A stretch of DNA of 64,000 nucleotides from Rhodanobacter sp. ANJX3 (GTDB lineage Bacteria; Pseudomonadota; Gammaproteobacteria; Xanthomonadales; Rhodanobacteraceae): contig NZ_JACHCM010000001.1 of NCBI RefSeq assembly GCF_014200755.1, positions 352,218-416,217 of the forward strand, read 5' to 3'. Within the stretch, counting starts at the first letter, position 1, and every line of letters begins with the position of its first letter. Positions 54,801 to 63,286 of the stretch are shown piece by piece. The notes under the pieces are model-generated. The model did no database searches and was not told the DNA's origin. It saw only the letters and a program-made list of their open reading frames with translations. The position numbers and the translations under genes were made by a program.

Positions 54801-55900
54801 TGCGCCGCGAAACCCTCGTTCCACGCGACGATTGGCATAGCCGGGTCGAGGCGCTCGGCTTCGGCTTTCATACGATCGATGGGCAGGCCTACTGGCGCGA
54901 AGACGCCTGCTACCTGTTCGACGAAGCGGCAATCGATACTCTCGAGTCGGCGACCGACGAGCTGCACGCGCTGTTCATGGAAACGGTCGACCGCATTATT
55001 CGCGCCGGTCGCTACGCCGAGCTGGGGCTCGATGACCGCGCGGCGCGATTGATCGAGCGCAGCTGGTTCGACCGCGACCCGGCGCTGTACGGGCGAATGG
55101 ATCTGTCGTTCGACGGCCGTTCGCCGCCAAAGCTGCTGGAGTACAACGCGGACACGCCCACGTCGCTGTTCGAGGCCTCGGTAGTGCAATGGCATTGGCT
55201 TGAAGACGTAGCGCCCGACGCCGATCAGTTCAACTCGATCCACGAGCAGCTGATCGATCGTTGGCGACACGTCGGCGGCGGCCCGCGCGTGCATTTCGCC
55301 GCGTGTTACGACAACCCCGAAGACGGCACGACCACCGACTACCTGCTCGACACCTGCATGCAGGCCGGGCATCAGGTACAGGCGCTGGATATCGCATCTA
55401 TCGGGTGGTCGGGCAAGGCGTTTATCGACCTGGCCGATCGCCCGATCGAGCGGCTGTTCAAGCTGTATCCGTGGGAATGGCTGCTGAGCGAGAGGTTCGC
55501 GCCCCACATCGCGACCAGCGGCACGCGCTGGCTCGAGCCACCGTGGAAGATGCTGCTGTCGAGTAAGGCGGTTCTGCCGCTGCTGTGGGAGTTCTTTCCC
55601 AACCACCCGAATCTACTGCCCGCCAGCTATCAGCGCGGTGACATCGACGGTGCGGTTGTGTCCAAGCCTTTCTGGGGTCGAGAAGGCCAGGGCATCGTGG
55701 TACTCGACGCGCGTGACGCCGGCAGGCAGGCACCGTTTACCGTCTATCAGGCGCTGGCGCCTTTGCCGGTTTTCGATGGCCACCATGCGCTCGTCGGTTC
55801 CTGGATGATCGGCGACAAACCTTCAGGCATCGGCATCCGCGAGGACAACGACCGGATCACACGCAATACCAGTTGCTTCGTACCGCACCTGTTTCTCTGA
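54800..55900 (+). CDS. Glutathionylspermidine synthase-like ATP-grasp protein (YjfC-like)
   Basis: The 366-residue protein has family blocks DPALYGRMDLSFDG, LLEYNADTPTSLFEASVVQW, LFKLYPWEWLLSERF and the ATP-binding SKPFWGREGQGIVV. These are shared with the synthetase domain of GspS and with YjfC/YgiC. It probably forms an amide bond on a peptide or amine using ATP; the substrate is unknown. It lacks the GspS amidase domain. Translation is coupled to the DUF1190-like gene. Confidence 0.85.
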   Translation: MRRETLVPRDDWHSRVEALGFGFHTIDGQAYWREDACYLFDEAAIDTLESATDELHALFMETVDRIIRAGRYAELGLDDRAARLIERSWFDRDPALYGRMDLSFDGRSPPKLLEYNADTPTSLFEASVVQWHWLEDVAPDADQFNSIHEQLIDRWRHVGGGPRVHFAACYDNPEDGTTTDYLLDTCMQAGHQVQALDIASIGWSGKAFIDLADRPIERLFKLYPWEWLLSERFAPHIATSGTRWLEPPWKMLLSSKAVLPLLWEFFPNHPNLLPASYQRGDIDGAVVSKPFWGREGQGIVVLDARDAGRQAPFTVYQALAPLPVFDGHHALVGSWMIGDKPSGIGIREDNDRITRNTSCFVPHLFL

Positions 55901-56005
55901 CGTCGCCAGACAGGCGCCTGGCTCGCGGCTCATCCGCACGAACCGCGACGGTGGCGAAACGTAACCGAAGCCCCCGAGCGCACCATCATTTCGGCATTCG
56001 ACTGG

Positions 56006-56030
56006 CGCTATATACTCAACTACCTATCGA
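56006..56030 (+). promoter_or_regulatory. Probable ModE operator before modA
   Basis: CGCTATATA, a 6-base spacer, and TACCTATCGA match the ModE consensus of CG-x-TATATA, N6, TATATA-x-CGA closely, with two changes in the right half. It lies 28 to 52 bases before the modA start, where binding would block the promoter. The modE gene is in the same cluster. Confidence 0.8.
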
Positions 56031-56057
56031 GCTACTCCACGACTTTCCGGACTACCT

Positions 56058-56822
56058 ATGCGCAGGTTCACCTCCTCTCGCGTCGCCCTCGTTTCGTTAC
56101 TTATCGGCCTGCTCTGGTCGGTTGGCGCTACCGCCGGCGACGTGGTGGTATCTGCAGCGTCCAGCCTCACCGATGCGTTCAAGACGGTCGCCACCGCTTA
56201 TGAAACGAAGCACCCGGGCACCAAGGTAGTGCTCAACTTCGCGGCGTCGGATGTCCTGCTGCAGCAGATCGCCAACGGCGCACCGGCCGACGTGTTCGCC
56301 TCGGCCGATCAGAAAGCGATGGACAAGGCGCAGGCGCAGGGCGTGCTGCTGAACGGTTCGCGGAAAAATTTTGCTACCAACCAACTGGTACTGATCGTGC
56401 CGACGGCCAGCCAGTTGACCATCACCCGCCTGAAGGACCTCGGGCAGCCATCGATCAAGCGGATTGCCTATGGTGATCCGACATCGGTGCCGGTAGGACG
56501 TTATACGCAGGCCACGCTGCAGGCGGATGGTTCATGGCAAGCGGTCTCGGCCAAAGCGGTGCTCGCGGCCAACGTGCGGCAGAGCCTGGACTACGTGGCC
56601 CGCGACGAGGTCGATGCCGGCTTTGTATTTGCCACCGATGCGGCCATTGCGAAGGACAAGGTCAAGGTCGCGCTGCGGTTGAACTCGCCAACGCCGATCA
56701 GCTATCCGATCGCCGTGGTGTCGCAGTCGAAACATGTCGCCGACGCGCAGGCCTTCGAGAATTTCGTGCTGTCGCCGGAGGGCCAGCAGCTGTTGGCCAA
56801 ATCCGGATTTCTCAAACCCTGA
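56058..56822 (+). CDS. modA: Molybdate-binding periplasmic protein
   Basis: The 254-residue protein has a signal peptide (hydrophobic ALVSLLIGLLWSVGA; cleavage near ATA-GD). ModA motifs VVVSAASSLTDAFKTVA, APADVFASADQKAMD and GRYTQATLQADGSW follow. It captures molybdate (or tungstate) and passes it to ModB. A ModE-type operator lies just upstream, so it is likely repressed when molybdenum is ample. First gene of modABC. Confidence 0.93.
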   Translation: MRRFTSSRVALVSLLIGLLWSVGATAGDVVVSAASSLTDAFKTVATAYETKHPGTKVVLNFAASDVLLQQIANGAPADVFASADQKAMDKAQAQGVLLNGSRKNFATNQLVLIVPTASQLTITRLKDLGQPSIKRIAYGDPTSVPVGRYTQATLQADGSWQAVSAKAVLAANVRQSLDYVARDEVDAGFVFATDAAIAKDKVKVALRLNSPTPISYPIAVVSQSKHVADAQAFENFVLSPEGQQLLAKSGFLKP

Positions 56823-56831
56823 CAGCGGTCC

Positions 56832-57503
56832 ATGGGCATCTGGTTTCCACTGCTGCTGTCGCTGAAAGTGGCGATCTGCGCGACCGCGTTGAATTTGCTG
56901 CTCGGGGTCGCGGTAGCCTTCGGACTGTCGCGCTGGCGCTCGCCGCTGCGCGATCTGGTCGACTCGCTGCTCACCTTGCCGCTGGTCCTGCCACCGACCG
57001 TGCTGGGCTACTACCTGCTGGTGCTGCTCGGGAGACGCGGCGTGTTCGGCGCGTGGCTGGAGCGCTGGGGCATCAATCCGGTATTCACCTGGGAGGGCGC
57101 GGTGATCGCCTCGACCCTGGTGGCCTTTCCATTGATCCAGAAAGCCGCGCGCGCCGCCTTCGAAAACGTCGACCCGCAGCTGGAGAGCGCCGCACGCGTA
57201 TTGGGCCTGCCCGAGCGTGCGGTATTTTTTCGCGTCTCGCTGCCGCTGGCGTCGAAGGGAATCACCGCTGGCGCACTGCTCGCTTTTGCCCGCGCGCTGG
57301 GCGAGTTCGGTGCCACCTTGATGATTGCCGGCAACCTACCCGGCCGCACGCAGACACTCTCGGTGGCGATTTACGCCGCCGTGCAGGCGGGCGACGACCG
57401 CGGTGCCAATATTCTCGTCGTCGTCGCATCGATCACCTGTGTGGTCGTGCTGCTGATTGCCGGCCGGCTGATGCCCGATCGCTCGCGCCTGCGGGTGTAT
57501 TGA
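56832..57503 (+). CDS. modB: Molybdate ABC transporter permease
   Basis: The 223-residue protein has five to six hydrophobic helices, the helix LLTLPLVLPPTVLGYYLLVL and the EAA-loop region ALGEFGATLMIAGNLPGRT typical of ModB. It starts 9 bases after modA with a short gap and precedes modC by three bases. It forms the molybdate channel in the inner membrane. Confidence 0.93.
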   Translation: MGIWFPLLLSLKVAICATALNLLLGVAVAFGLSRWRSPLRDLVDSLLTLPLVLPPTVLGYYLLVLLGRRGVFGAWLERWGINPVFTWEGAVIASTLVAFPLIQKAARAAFENVDPQLESAARVLGLPERAVFFRVSLPLASKGITAGALLAFARALGEFGATLMIAGNLPGRTQTLSVAIYAAVQAGDDRGANILVVVASITCVVVLLIAGRLMPDRSRLRVY

Positions 57504-57506
57504 CGC

Positions 57507-58193
57507 ATGACCGTAGACATTTCTTTCCGCCGCCTGCTGGCCGATACCGATCGACGTTTCGAGCTGGATGTGGCGTTCCACTCGACCAGTCGGCGCGTTG
57601 TTCTGTACGGGCCGTCCGGCTCGGGCAAGAGCATGACGCTGCGTGCTATAGCCGGCCTGCTGACGCCCGACGACGGCCGTATCGTGGTCAACCAGCACGT
57701 GCTGTTCGATTCGGCGAAGGGAGTCAACCTGACGCCGCAGGTGCGCAAGGTCGGCTATCTGTTCCAGGACTATGCGCTGTTCCCTCAGTTGACCGTGGCG
57801 CAAAACGTGGCCTTCGGCATGCGCACCGGCATCCTCAACCCGCGCCGGTCGTCGATGCCGGAAGCGGCAGCGCGCTGGATCGATGCCTTCGAGCTGGGCG
57901 CCGTGGCGACGCACTACCCGTCGCAGGTTTCCGGTGGCCAGAAACAGCGCGTGGCGCTGGCCCGCGCGCTAGCCGCCGAGCCCGACATTTTGCTGCTCGA
58001 CGAGCCGTTCTCCGCACTGGATCCACCGCTGCGTGTGCGCATGCGCAGCGAGCTGGCGGCGCTGCAATCGCGACTCGATCTGCAGATGTTGATCATCACG
58101 CACGATCCGGCCGACGTCGATGCGCTGGGCGAGCACGTGCTGGAGATTCGCGACGGCCGTATTTTCAGCGACTCTGCCGCTACCGGCAGCTGA
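57507..58193 (+). CDS. modC: Molybdate ABC transporter ATPase, short form without Mop domain
   Basis: The 228-residue protein has Walker A GPSGSGKSMTLR (about 35-46), Q-loop LFQDYALFP, signature VSGGQKQRVALARAL, Walker B ILLLDEPFSALD and the H-loop ITHDP. It powers molybdate import. Typical ModC proteins are about 350 residues and carry a C-terminal Mop (TOBE) domain; this one stops right after the ATPase. The gene converges on modE with 15 bases between stops. Confidence 0.9.
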   Translation: MTVDISFRRLLADTDRRFELDVAFHSTSRRVVLYGPSGSGKSMTLRAIAGLLTPDDGRIVVNQHVLFDSAKGVNLTPQVRKVGYLFQDYALFPQLTVAQNVAFGMRTGILNPRRSSMPEAAARWIDAFELGAVATHYPSQVSGGQKQRVALARALAAEPDILLLDEPFSALDPPLRVRMRSELAALQSRLDLQMLIITHDPADVDALGEHVLEIRDGRIFSDSAATGS

Positions 58194-58208
58194 CGCGGCA
58201 ACGGATAG

Positions 58209-59003
58209 CTAGTCCGTCGTGCCAAGAATCACGCTGGACGCCTTGATGATGGCGATCGCCGCCAGCCCGTCGATCAGTCCGAGCGAGTCGACGCTGTCGT
58301 TGGTGACGATCGCCACCACCACGCCGCCACCGTCGAGCTGAATCGTCACCTCGGCATTGACTGCACCGCGCGTGATCCGACTTACCGTGCCGGCCAGCTG
58401 GTTGCGCGCCGACAGCTTCATCGACGCGCTGGGAATGCCCAGCAGCACCGACGATGCCTTGATCAGCGCCACCGCGGCTTTGCCCGGCACGAGCCCCAGA
58501 TTGTCGGTGCTGTCGCTTGTCACCGTCGCAACGATGCGCTGTCCGCCCTGAATCTCCAGCTCGATGGCGTCGTTGACGGCCCCCTTCTGCACCGATACCA
58601 CGGCGCCGGACAGCTGATTGCGTGCGCTGGTCTTGATCATGAATCGCCTCATCAATTCGATATCGCGGATCGACACATCGCTAAGAGCGCCGAGCTCTCG
58701 CATGAAGCGATGATGCTCCCGCTCCATGGCTCGAAATACGTCGATCAGCCGTTGTGCACGCGCAGTCAGCTCCGAGCCACCGCCACGCTTGCCGCCGACC
58801 ACCCGCACCACGAGCGGCTCGTCGGACAGATTGTTCATCGCGTCGATCGCGTCCCAGGCGCCTTTATAGCTCATGCCGACCGCGCGGGCCGCCGAGGTGA
58901 TCGAACCGGTTTCGCCGATTTTCTCCAGCAGTTCGATACGGTTGAGTCCGCCCAGCGTCCGATCGCCGGCGTGCAGCGACAGCATGCCTTTGAGTTCAAA
59001 CAT
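58209..59003 (-). CDS. modE: Molybdate-responsive transcriptional regulator ModE
   Basis: The 264-residue protein has an N-terminal winged helix (ELLEKIGETGSITSAARAVG; YKGAWDAIDAMNNL; VGGKRGGGSELTARAQ). Two tandem Mop domains follow, each with the SARNQL-G motif (at about residues 125 and 195) that binds molybdate. Full-length ModE represses modABC when molybdate is bound and can activate molybdoenzyme genes. The operator before modA is its probable target. Confidence 0.93.
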   Translation of the reverse strand: MFELKGMLSLHAGDRTLGGLNRIELLEKIGETGSITSAARAVGMSYKGAWDAIDAMNNLSDEPLVVRVVGGKRGGGSELTARAQRLIDVFRAMEREHHRFMRELGALSDVSIRDIELMRRFMIKTSARNQLSGAVVSVQKGAVNDAIELEIQGGQRIVATVTSDSTDNLGLVPGKAAVALIKASSVLLGIPSASMKLSARNQLAGTVSRITRGAVNAEVTIQLDGGGVVVAIVTNDSVDSLGLIDGLAAIAIIKASSVILGTTD

Positions 59004-59262
59004 GGCGGTCGGTCATGGCGTATCCCCGGGCGGCTCGATAGCCGGTCAGACCGCCAGTCTAGCGAGAAGCCATCGCAAAAGGCCGCCGGCCGAGTCCACA
59101 AAGCTGCCCGCGCTAGCGTGTTCGCAAGCCTGTGCCGCTGCCCAGGCTTGCAAGCCCGGCATGGCCGCTTCATGCTAGGGGAATGCTGCGGGCATCGCCT
59201 TCGGCCGCCGGAATTTGCCTGTCGGAGCGCCGGATTCTTCATGAACACAGGATCGTTTAACC

Positions 59263-59823
59263 ATGAGCGTCACCAGCCCCGCTGAACGTGAAGAGCTAAA
59301 TCGACTGCTGATACAAACCGGACGCAACGACCAGAAAGCTTTTGCCGAGTTATACAAGCGCACGTCGTCCAAGCTTTTCGGCGTGTGTCTGCGCATGCTG
59401 CGCGACCGCAGCGCGGCCGAGGAAGTGCTGCAGGAAACCTACACCACGGTGTGGCGCCGCGCCGCCGGCTTCGACGCGGCCAAGGCCAGCGCCATCACCT
59501 GGCTTATCACGCTGTCGCGTAACAAGGCCATCGATCGGCTGCGCCAGCATCGCGAAGAGCTGGTGGACGACCCCTCGCGGCTGGAGCAGGCAGTGGACGA
59601 TCAGCCCACGCCAGCGGTCGACGCGGAGACGAGCCAGGAGTACGGCCGGCTGCAGAAGTGTCTGGACGCACTCGAACCGCAACAGCGCGACTCGGTCCGT
59701 GAAGCTTTTTTCACCGGCGCTACGTATAACGAACTGGCGACGCGCTCCAAGGTGCCGCTCGGAACCATGAAAAGCTGGATCCGTCGCAGCTTGATGCAAC
59801 TACGGGTATGCCTGGAAAAATGA
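59263..59823 (+). CDS. ECF-type RNA polymerase sigma factor (SigK-like)
   Basis: The 186-residue protein has sigma region 2 (ELYKRTSSKLFGVCLRMLRD, EEVLQETYTTVWRRA, TWLITLSRNKAIDRLR). Region 4 follows (EAFFTGATYNELATRSKVPLGTMKSWIRR, the DNA-binding helix). No conserved region 3 is present, which fits the ECF class. Its stop overlaps the anti-sigma start by four bases (ATGA at 59820). It probably drives its own operon and the genes downstream. Confidence 0.92.
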   Translation: MSVTSPAEREELNRLLIQTGRNDQKAFAELYKRTSSKLFGVCLRMLRDRSAAEEVLQETYTTVWRRAAGFDAAKASAITWLITLSRNKAIDRLRQHREELVDDPSRLEQAVDDQPTPAVDAETSQEYGRLQKCLDALEPQQRDSVREAFFTGATYNELATRSKVPLGTMKSWIRRSLMQLRVCLEK

Positions 59824-60638
59824 ATACGCCAGCCGACGAGGGTAACGACAACTTGCGCTATGCCGAGTACGTGCTTGGCGTACTCGACGCCGACGCGCGC
59901 GCAGCGGTCGCCCAGGAAGTCCAAACGACGGACGAGGCTGCCGCCGCGGTCGCCCTGTGGCAGCGGCGCCTGATGCCGCTCAGCGAGCAGATCGCCAGCG
60001 TAACGCCGGCGCCCTATGTCTGGGCCAGAATTCGCGACGACCTGCGGCTGGACGCGCCAACGGCCGCCGCGCCGCGCCGCGAAAGCAAGGGACTCTGGAA
60101 CAATCTGGCGCTATGGCACTGGCTCGGTATCGGAGCCACCGCCGTGGCGGTGGCCCTGCTCGCGGTTGTCGTCACGCTGCCTCGCGAAAACATGCCGGCA
60201 ACGGCGGAAACCTCGTCGCCGAAAGCGCCGGCCGGTTATATGGTGTCCACCATCCAGCAGGACAGCGGCGTCACCGGCTGGACGGCCACCATGGATCTGG
60301 ATCGTGCGCGCATGATCGTCGTGCCGGCCGCGCCGTCGGCCTTGCCCAGCGGCAAAGCGCCCGAGCTGTGGCTGATTCCCGCGGGTGGCAAGCCGATTTC
60401 CGTCGCCATGATCAAGCGCGATGCGCCGACCACCATCGCGCTGGAACCGTCGTTGCTGGCAAAGCTGGGCCCGACCGCCGCACTGGCGGTATCGGTGGAA
60501 CCGGTGGGCGGCTCGCCGACCGGTCAGCCGACCGGTGCGGTGATCGCCAGGGGCGCCATCAGCGGTTCGCCGGAAACGCATGATCACGTGGTGCGCGTGG
60601 CAGCGATCAACGCGGCCGCCGCGCGCAAGTCCGTCTGA
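59820..60638 (+). CDS. Membrane-bound anti-sigma factor (RskA-type)
   Basis: The 272-residue protein has a cytosolic N-terminal anti-sigma domain (RYAEYVLGVLDADARAAV) and one membrane helix (WLGIGATAVAVALLAVVVTL, about 100-120). A periplasmic RskA-like domain follows (LPSGKAPELWLIPAGGKPIS). It should hold the sigma factor inactive until a membrane or periplasmic signal releases it. A zinc-binding HxxxCxxC motif is absent, as in RskA. I prefer the ATG at 59820, coupled to the sigma gene, over one 4 codons earlier. Confidence 0.88.
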   Translation: MNTPADEGNDNLRYAEYVLGVLDADARAAVAQEVQTTDEAAAAVALWQRRLMPLSEQIASVTPAPYVWARIRDDLRLDAPTAAAPRRESKGLWNNLALWHWLGIGATAVAVALLAVVVTLPRENMPATAETSSPKAPAGYMVSTIQQDSGVTGWTATMDLDRARMIVVPAAPSALPSGKAPELWLIPAGGKPISVAMIKRDAPTTIALEPSLLAKLGPTAALAVSVEPVGGSPTGQPTGAVIARGAISGSPETHDHVVRVAAINAAAARKSV

Positions 60639-60671
60639 CTTTGCAGGTCCCCTGTTGCGTATGAGCGGCGC

Positions 60672-62090
60672 ATGAGCACGGCACTGGTTCTATTCCGGCG
60701 CGATCTGCGCCTGAACGACAATCCCGCGTTGGCCGCGGCATGCGCATCGCATGAGCACGTGCTGCCGGTGTATATCCATGCGCCGGCTGAAGAAGGCGCA
60801 TGGGCCATCGGTGCCGCCAGCCAGTGGTGGCTGCACCATTCGCTGGCCTCCTTGCAGAAGCGGCTGCACAGTCACCATGCGGGGCTACATATCGCGCAAG
60901 GCGACAGCCTGGCTTGCCTGCGGGCACTGATCAAGCAAAGCGGCGCCGAGGCGGTGTACTGGAATCGACTGTACGAACCGGCCGCCATCGAGCGCGATAC
61001 CCGTGTCAAGGCCGCGCTACGGGAACAGGGCGTCGCCGTGCACAGCCACAATGCCTCGCTCTGGCTGGAACCGTGGCAGATCGCCACGCAGCAAGGCGAT
61101 CCGTATCGGGTATTCACGCCGTACTGGCGCAATCTACGCACGCAGATCAGCCCGGCCGAACCGTTGCCCGAACCGGCCATACGAGGCTGGAAGGCGCTAT
61201 CCGGCAACCTGGATCTGGAGGCGCTGAGGCTACTGCCGACCCTTTCCTGGGATGCCGGATTTGCCGAACACTGGCAGCCCGGTGAGTATGGCGCGGCGCA
61301 GATGCTGGATCTGTTTTGCGACGATGCGGTCACCGATTACGCGCATGCGCGCGACCTGCCAGCCCGCCACGGCACCTCGCGGCTTTCGCCGCATCTGCAC
61401 TTCGGCGAAATCTCTCCACGGCAGATCCACTTCGCGCTGGCCAACCACGTCAAGCGCACGGATACCAAGAAGCGGCCGGAGATCGAGCCTTACCTGCGCG
61501 AGCTGGGCTGGCGCGAGTTTGCCTACCATCTGCTTTATCACTTTCCCAAGACGCCCACCGAAAACTTCAATCCGCGCTTCAGGGACTTTCGCTGGAACCC
61601 GCCGGATAAAGCCCTGCTCAAACGCTGGCGGCAGGGGCGTACCGGCATTCCGCTGGTCGATGCGGGCATGCGCGAACTGTGGCATGCCGGCTGGATGCAC
61701 AACCGCGTGCGCATGGTCGTGGCGAGTTTTCTGACCAAGAACCTGCGCCAGCACTGGCACGAGGGCGAGCGCTGGTTCTGGGACACCCTGGTCGATGCCG
61801 ACCTGGCCAGCAACACGCTCGGCTGGCAGTGGGTGGCCGGCTGCGGCGCCGACGCCGCACCGTATTTCCGCGTGTTCAATCCGGTGACACAGTCGAAAAA
61901 ATTCGATCCTGAAGGCGTCTATCTGAAACGCTGGCTGCCGGAACTGGCGGATTTTCCTCGCGATCTGTTGCATGAGCCCTGGAAAGATCCCGACCGCTTG
62001 AGGCGCAGCGGCTATCCGTCGCCGATCGTGGATCTGGCGAAATCCCGCGAGAACGCTTTGGCAGCCTATCAGTCCGGGAAAGATCACTGA
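60672..62090 (+). CDS. phrB: Deoxyribodipyrimidine photolyase
   Basis: The 472-residue protein has the N-terminal photolyase domain (LVLFRRDLRLNDNPALAAA) and the FAD-binding C-terminal domain: TSRLSPHLHFGEISPRQI, the Trp-rich FNPRFRDFRWNP, GIPLVDAGMRELWHAGWMHNRVRM, and DADLASNTLGWQWVAGCG. These are typical of class I CPD photolyases, which repair UV-made pyrimidine dimers with blue light. It starts 33 bases after the anti-sigma gene. Confidence 0.94.
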   Translation: MSTALVLFRRDLRLNDNPALAAACASHEHVLPVYIHAPAEEGAWAIGAASQWWLHHSLASLQKRLHSHHAGLHIAQGDSLACLRALIKQSGAEAVYWNRLYEPAAIERDTRVKAALREQGVAVHSHNASLWLEPWQIATQQGDPYRVFTPYWRNLRTQISPAEPLPEPAIRGWKALSGNLDLEALRLLPTLSWDAGFAEHWQPGEYGAAQMLDLFCDDAVTDYAHARDLPARHGTSRLSPHLHFGEISPRQIHFALANHVKRTDTKKRPEIEPYLRELGWREFAYHLLYHFPKTPTENFNPRFRDFRWNPPDKALLKRWRQGRTGIPLVDAGMRELWHAGWMHNRVRMVVASFLTKNLRQHWHEGERWFWDTLVDADLASNTLGWQWVAGCGADAAPYFRVFNPVTQSKKFDPEGVYLKRWLPELADFPRDLLHEPWKDPDRLRRSGYPSPIVDLAKSRENALAAYQSGKDH

Positions 62091-62278
62091 TAGTTCGCGC
62101 GCATCCTGCGACGATGTAGTCTCGGTCGGGACGACAGCATCCCGCATCTCCACCCGCACCGCGGCGTGGACAAGGCCGGTCGTCGGGGGCAACACGACAG
62201 CGATTGCGCAGATTTGCCATGCATCCGAGTGGCATGCCGGTTCGTACGTATAGCCACAGGTAAGACAGGCAGAATTTC

Positions 62279-63283
62279 ATGGCATTTTCCAAATCCGTTT
62301 CGATGCCCTGCCCCGACGGCGTGGACTCCAAGTCGCTGGGTAGGCCGATGCCAACGGAAAAACGCTCCTGGGTCGTCCGGCAGCTGCGTGCGTGGTTCGA
62401 TACCTCGGCTATCGTGAGCGTGGACGACGAGCGGGCCGACCGCATCGACTGGCTGCGCGCCACGCCGTTCATCGCGATGCATCTGGCCTGCATCGCAGTG
62501 ATCTGGGTCGGCGTTTCGCCGGTAGCATTGATCGTGGCGGCAGCGCTCTACGCCGTACGTATGTTCGCGATCACCGGCTTCTACCATCGCTATTTTTCCC
62601 ACCGCACGTTCCGCACGTCACGAGCAGTCCAGTTCATTTTTGCGCTGATCGGCGCCTCCTGCGTGCAGCGCGGGCCGCTGTGGTGGGCGGCGCATCATCG
62701 CCATCATCATCGCCATGCCGATACCGAGCTCGATCCGCACTCGCCGAACGTCTACGGCTTTATCTGGAGCCACGTGGGCTGGTTTCTGACCCCGCGCAAC
62801 TTCCAGACCGATATCTCGCGCGTGCCGGACCTGGCGAAGTTTCCCGAGCTGCGCGTGCTCGACCGCTACGACACGCTGGTGCCGGTGCTACTGGCGGTGT
62901 CGATGTATTTCCTCGGCGTGCTGTTGCATCACGTGGCGCCGCAGCTGGGCACCAGCGGCGGGCAGATGCTGATCTGGGGCTTCTTCGTTTCCACCGTGGT
63001 GCTGTTCCATGCCACCGTCACCATCAACTCGCTGGCGCACCGCTTCGGTTCGCGTCGCTTCGAAACCAAGGACAGCAGCCGCAACAATCTCTGGCTGGCG
63101 CTGATCACCTTCGGCGAAGGCTGGCATAACAACCATCACTACTTTCCCGGCTCCAGCCGCCAGGGCTTTCGCTGGTGGGAAATCGATATCACCTGGTACG
63201 GCCTAAAGCTGATGTCGGCACTCGGACTGGTGCATGGGCTGAAGCCGGTGCCGGCGTGGGTTCATGCCAAGGCGCGGGGCTAG
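62279..63283 (+). CDS. Membrane fatty-acid desaturase (delta-9 type)
   Basis: The 334-residue protein has the three histidine boxes of acyl-CoA desaturases: HRYFSH, HHRHHHRHAD and HNNHHYFP. They are surrounded by four membrane helices (FIAMHLACIAVIWVGVSPVA and others). The diiron site inserts a double bond into fatty acyl chains. A Met some 24 codons in could also be the start. It likely adjusts membrane fluidity under the stress that the sigma factor senses. Confidence 0.92.
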   Translation: MAFSKSVSMPCPDGVDSKSLGRPMPTEKRSWVVRQLRAWFDTSAIVSVDDERADRIDWLRATPFIAMHLACIAVIWVGVSPVALIVAAALYAVRMFAITGFYHRYFSHRTFRTSRAVQFIFALIGASCVQRGPLWWAAHHRHHHRHADTELDPHSPNVYGFIWSHVGWFLTPRNFQTDISRVPDLAKFPELRVLDRYDTLVPVLLAVSMYFLGVLLHHVAPQLGTSGGQMLIWGFFVSTVVLFHATVTINSLAHRFGSRRFETKDSSRNNLWLALITFGEGWHNNHHYFPGSSRQGFRWWEIDITWYGLKLMSALGLVHGLKPVPAWVHAKARG

Positions 63284-63286
63284 ACC

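Noticed and set aside
58197-58228. Possible hairpin between modC and modE stops
   Set aside because: The stem is short and interrupted, with no T-run; not strong enough to call a terminator.
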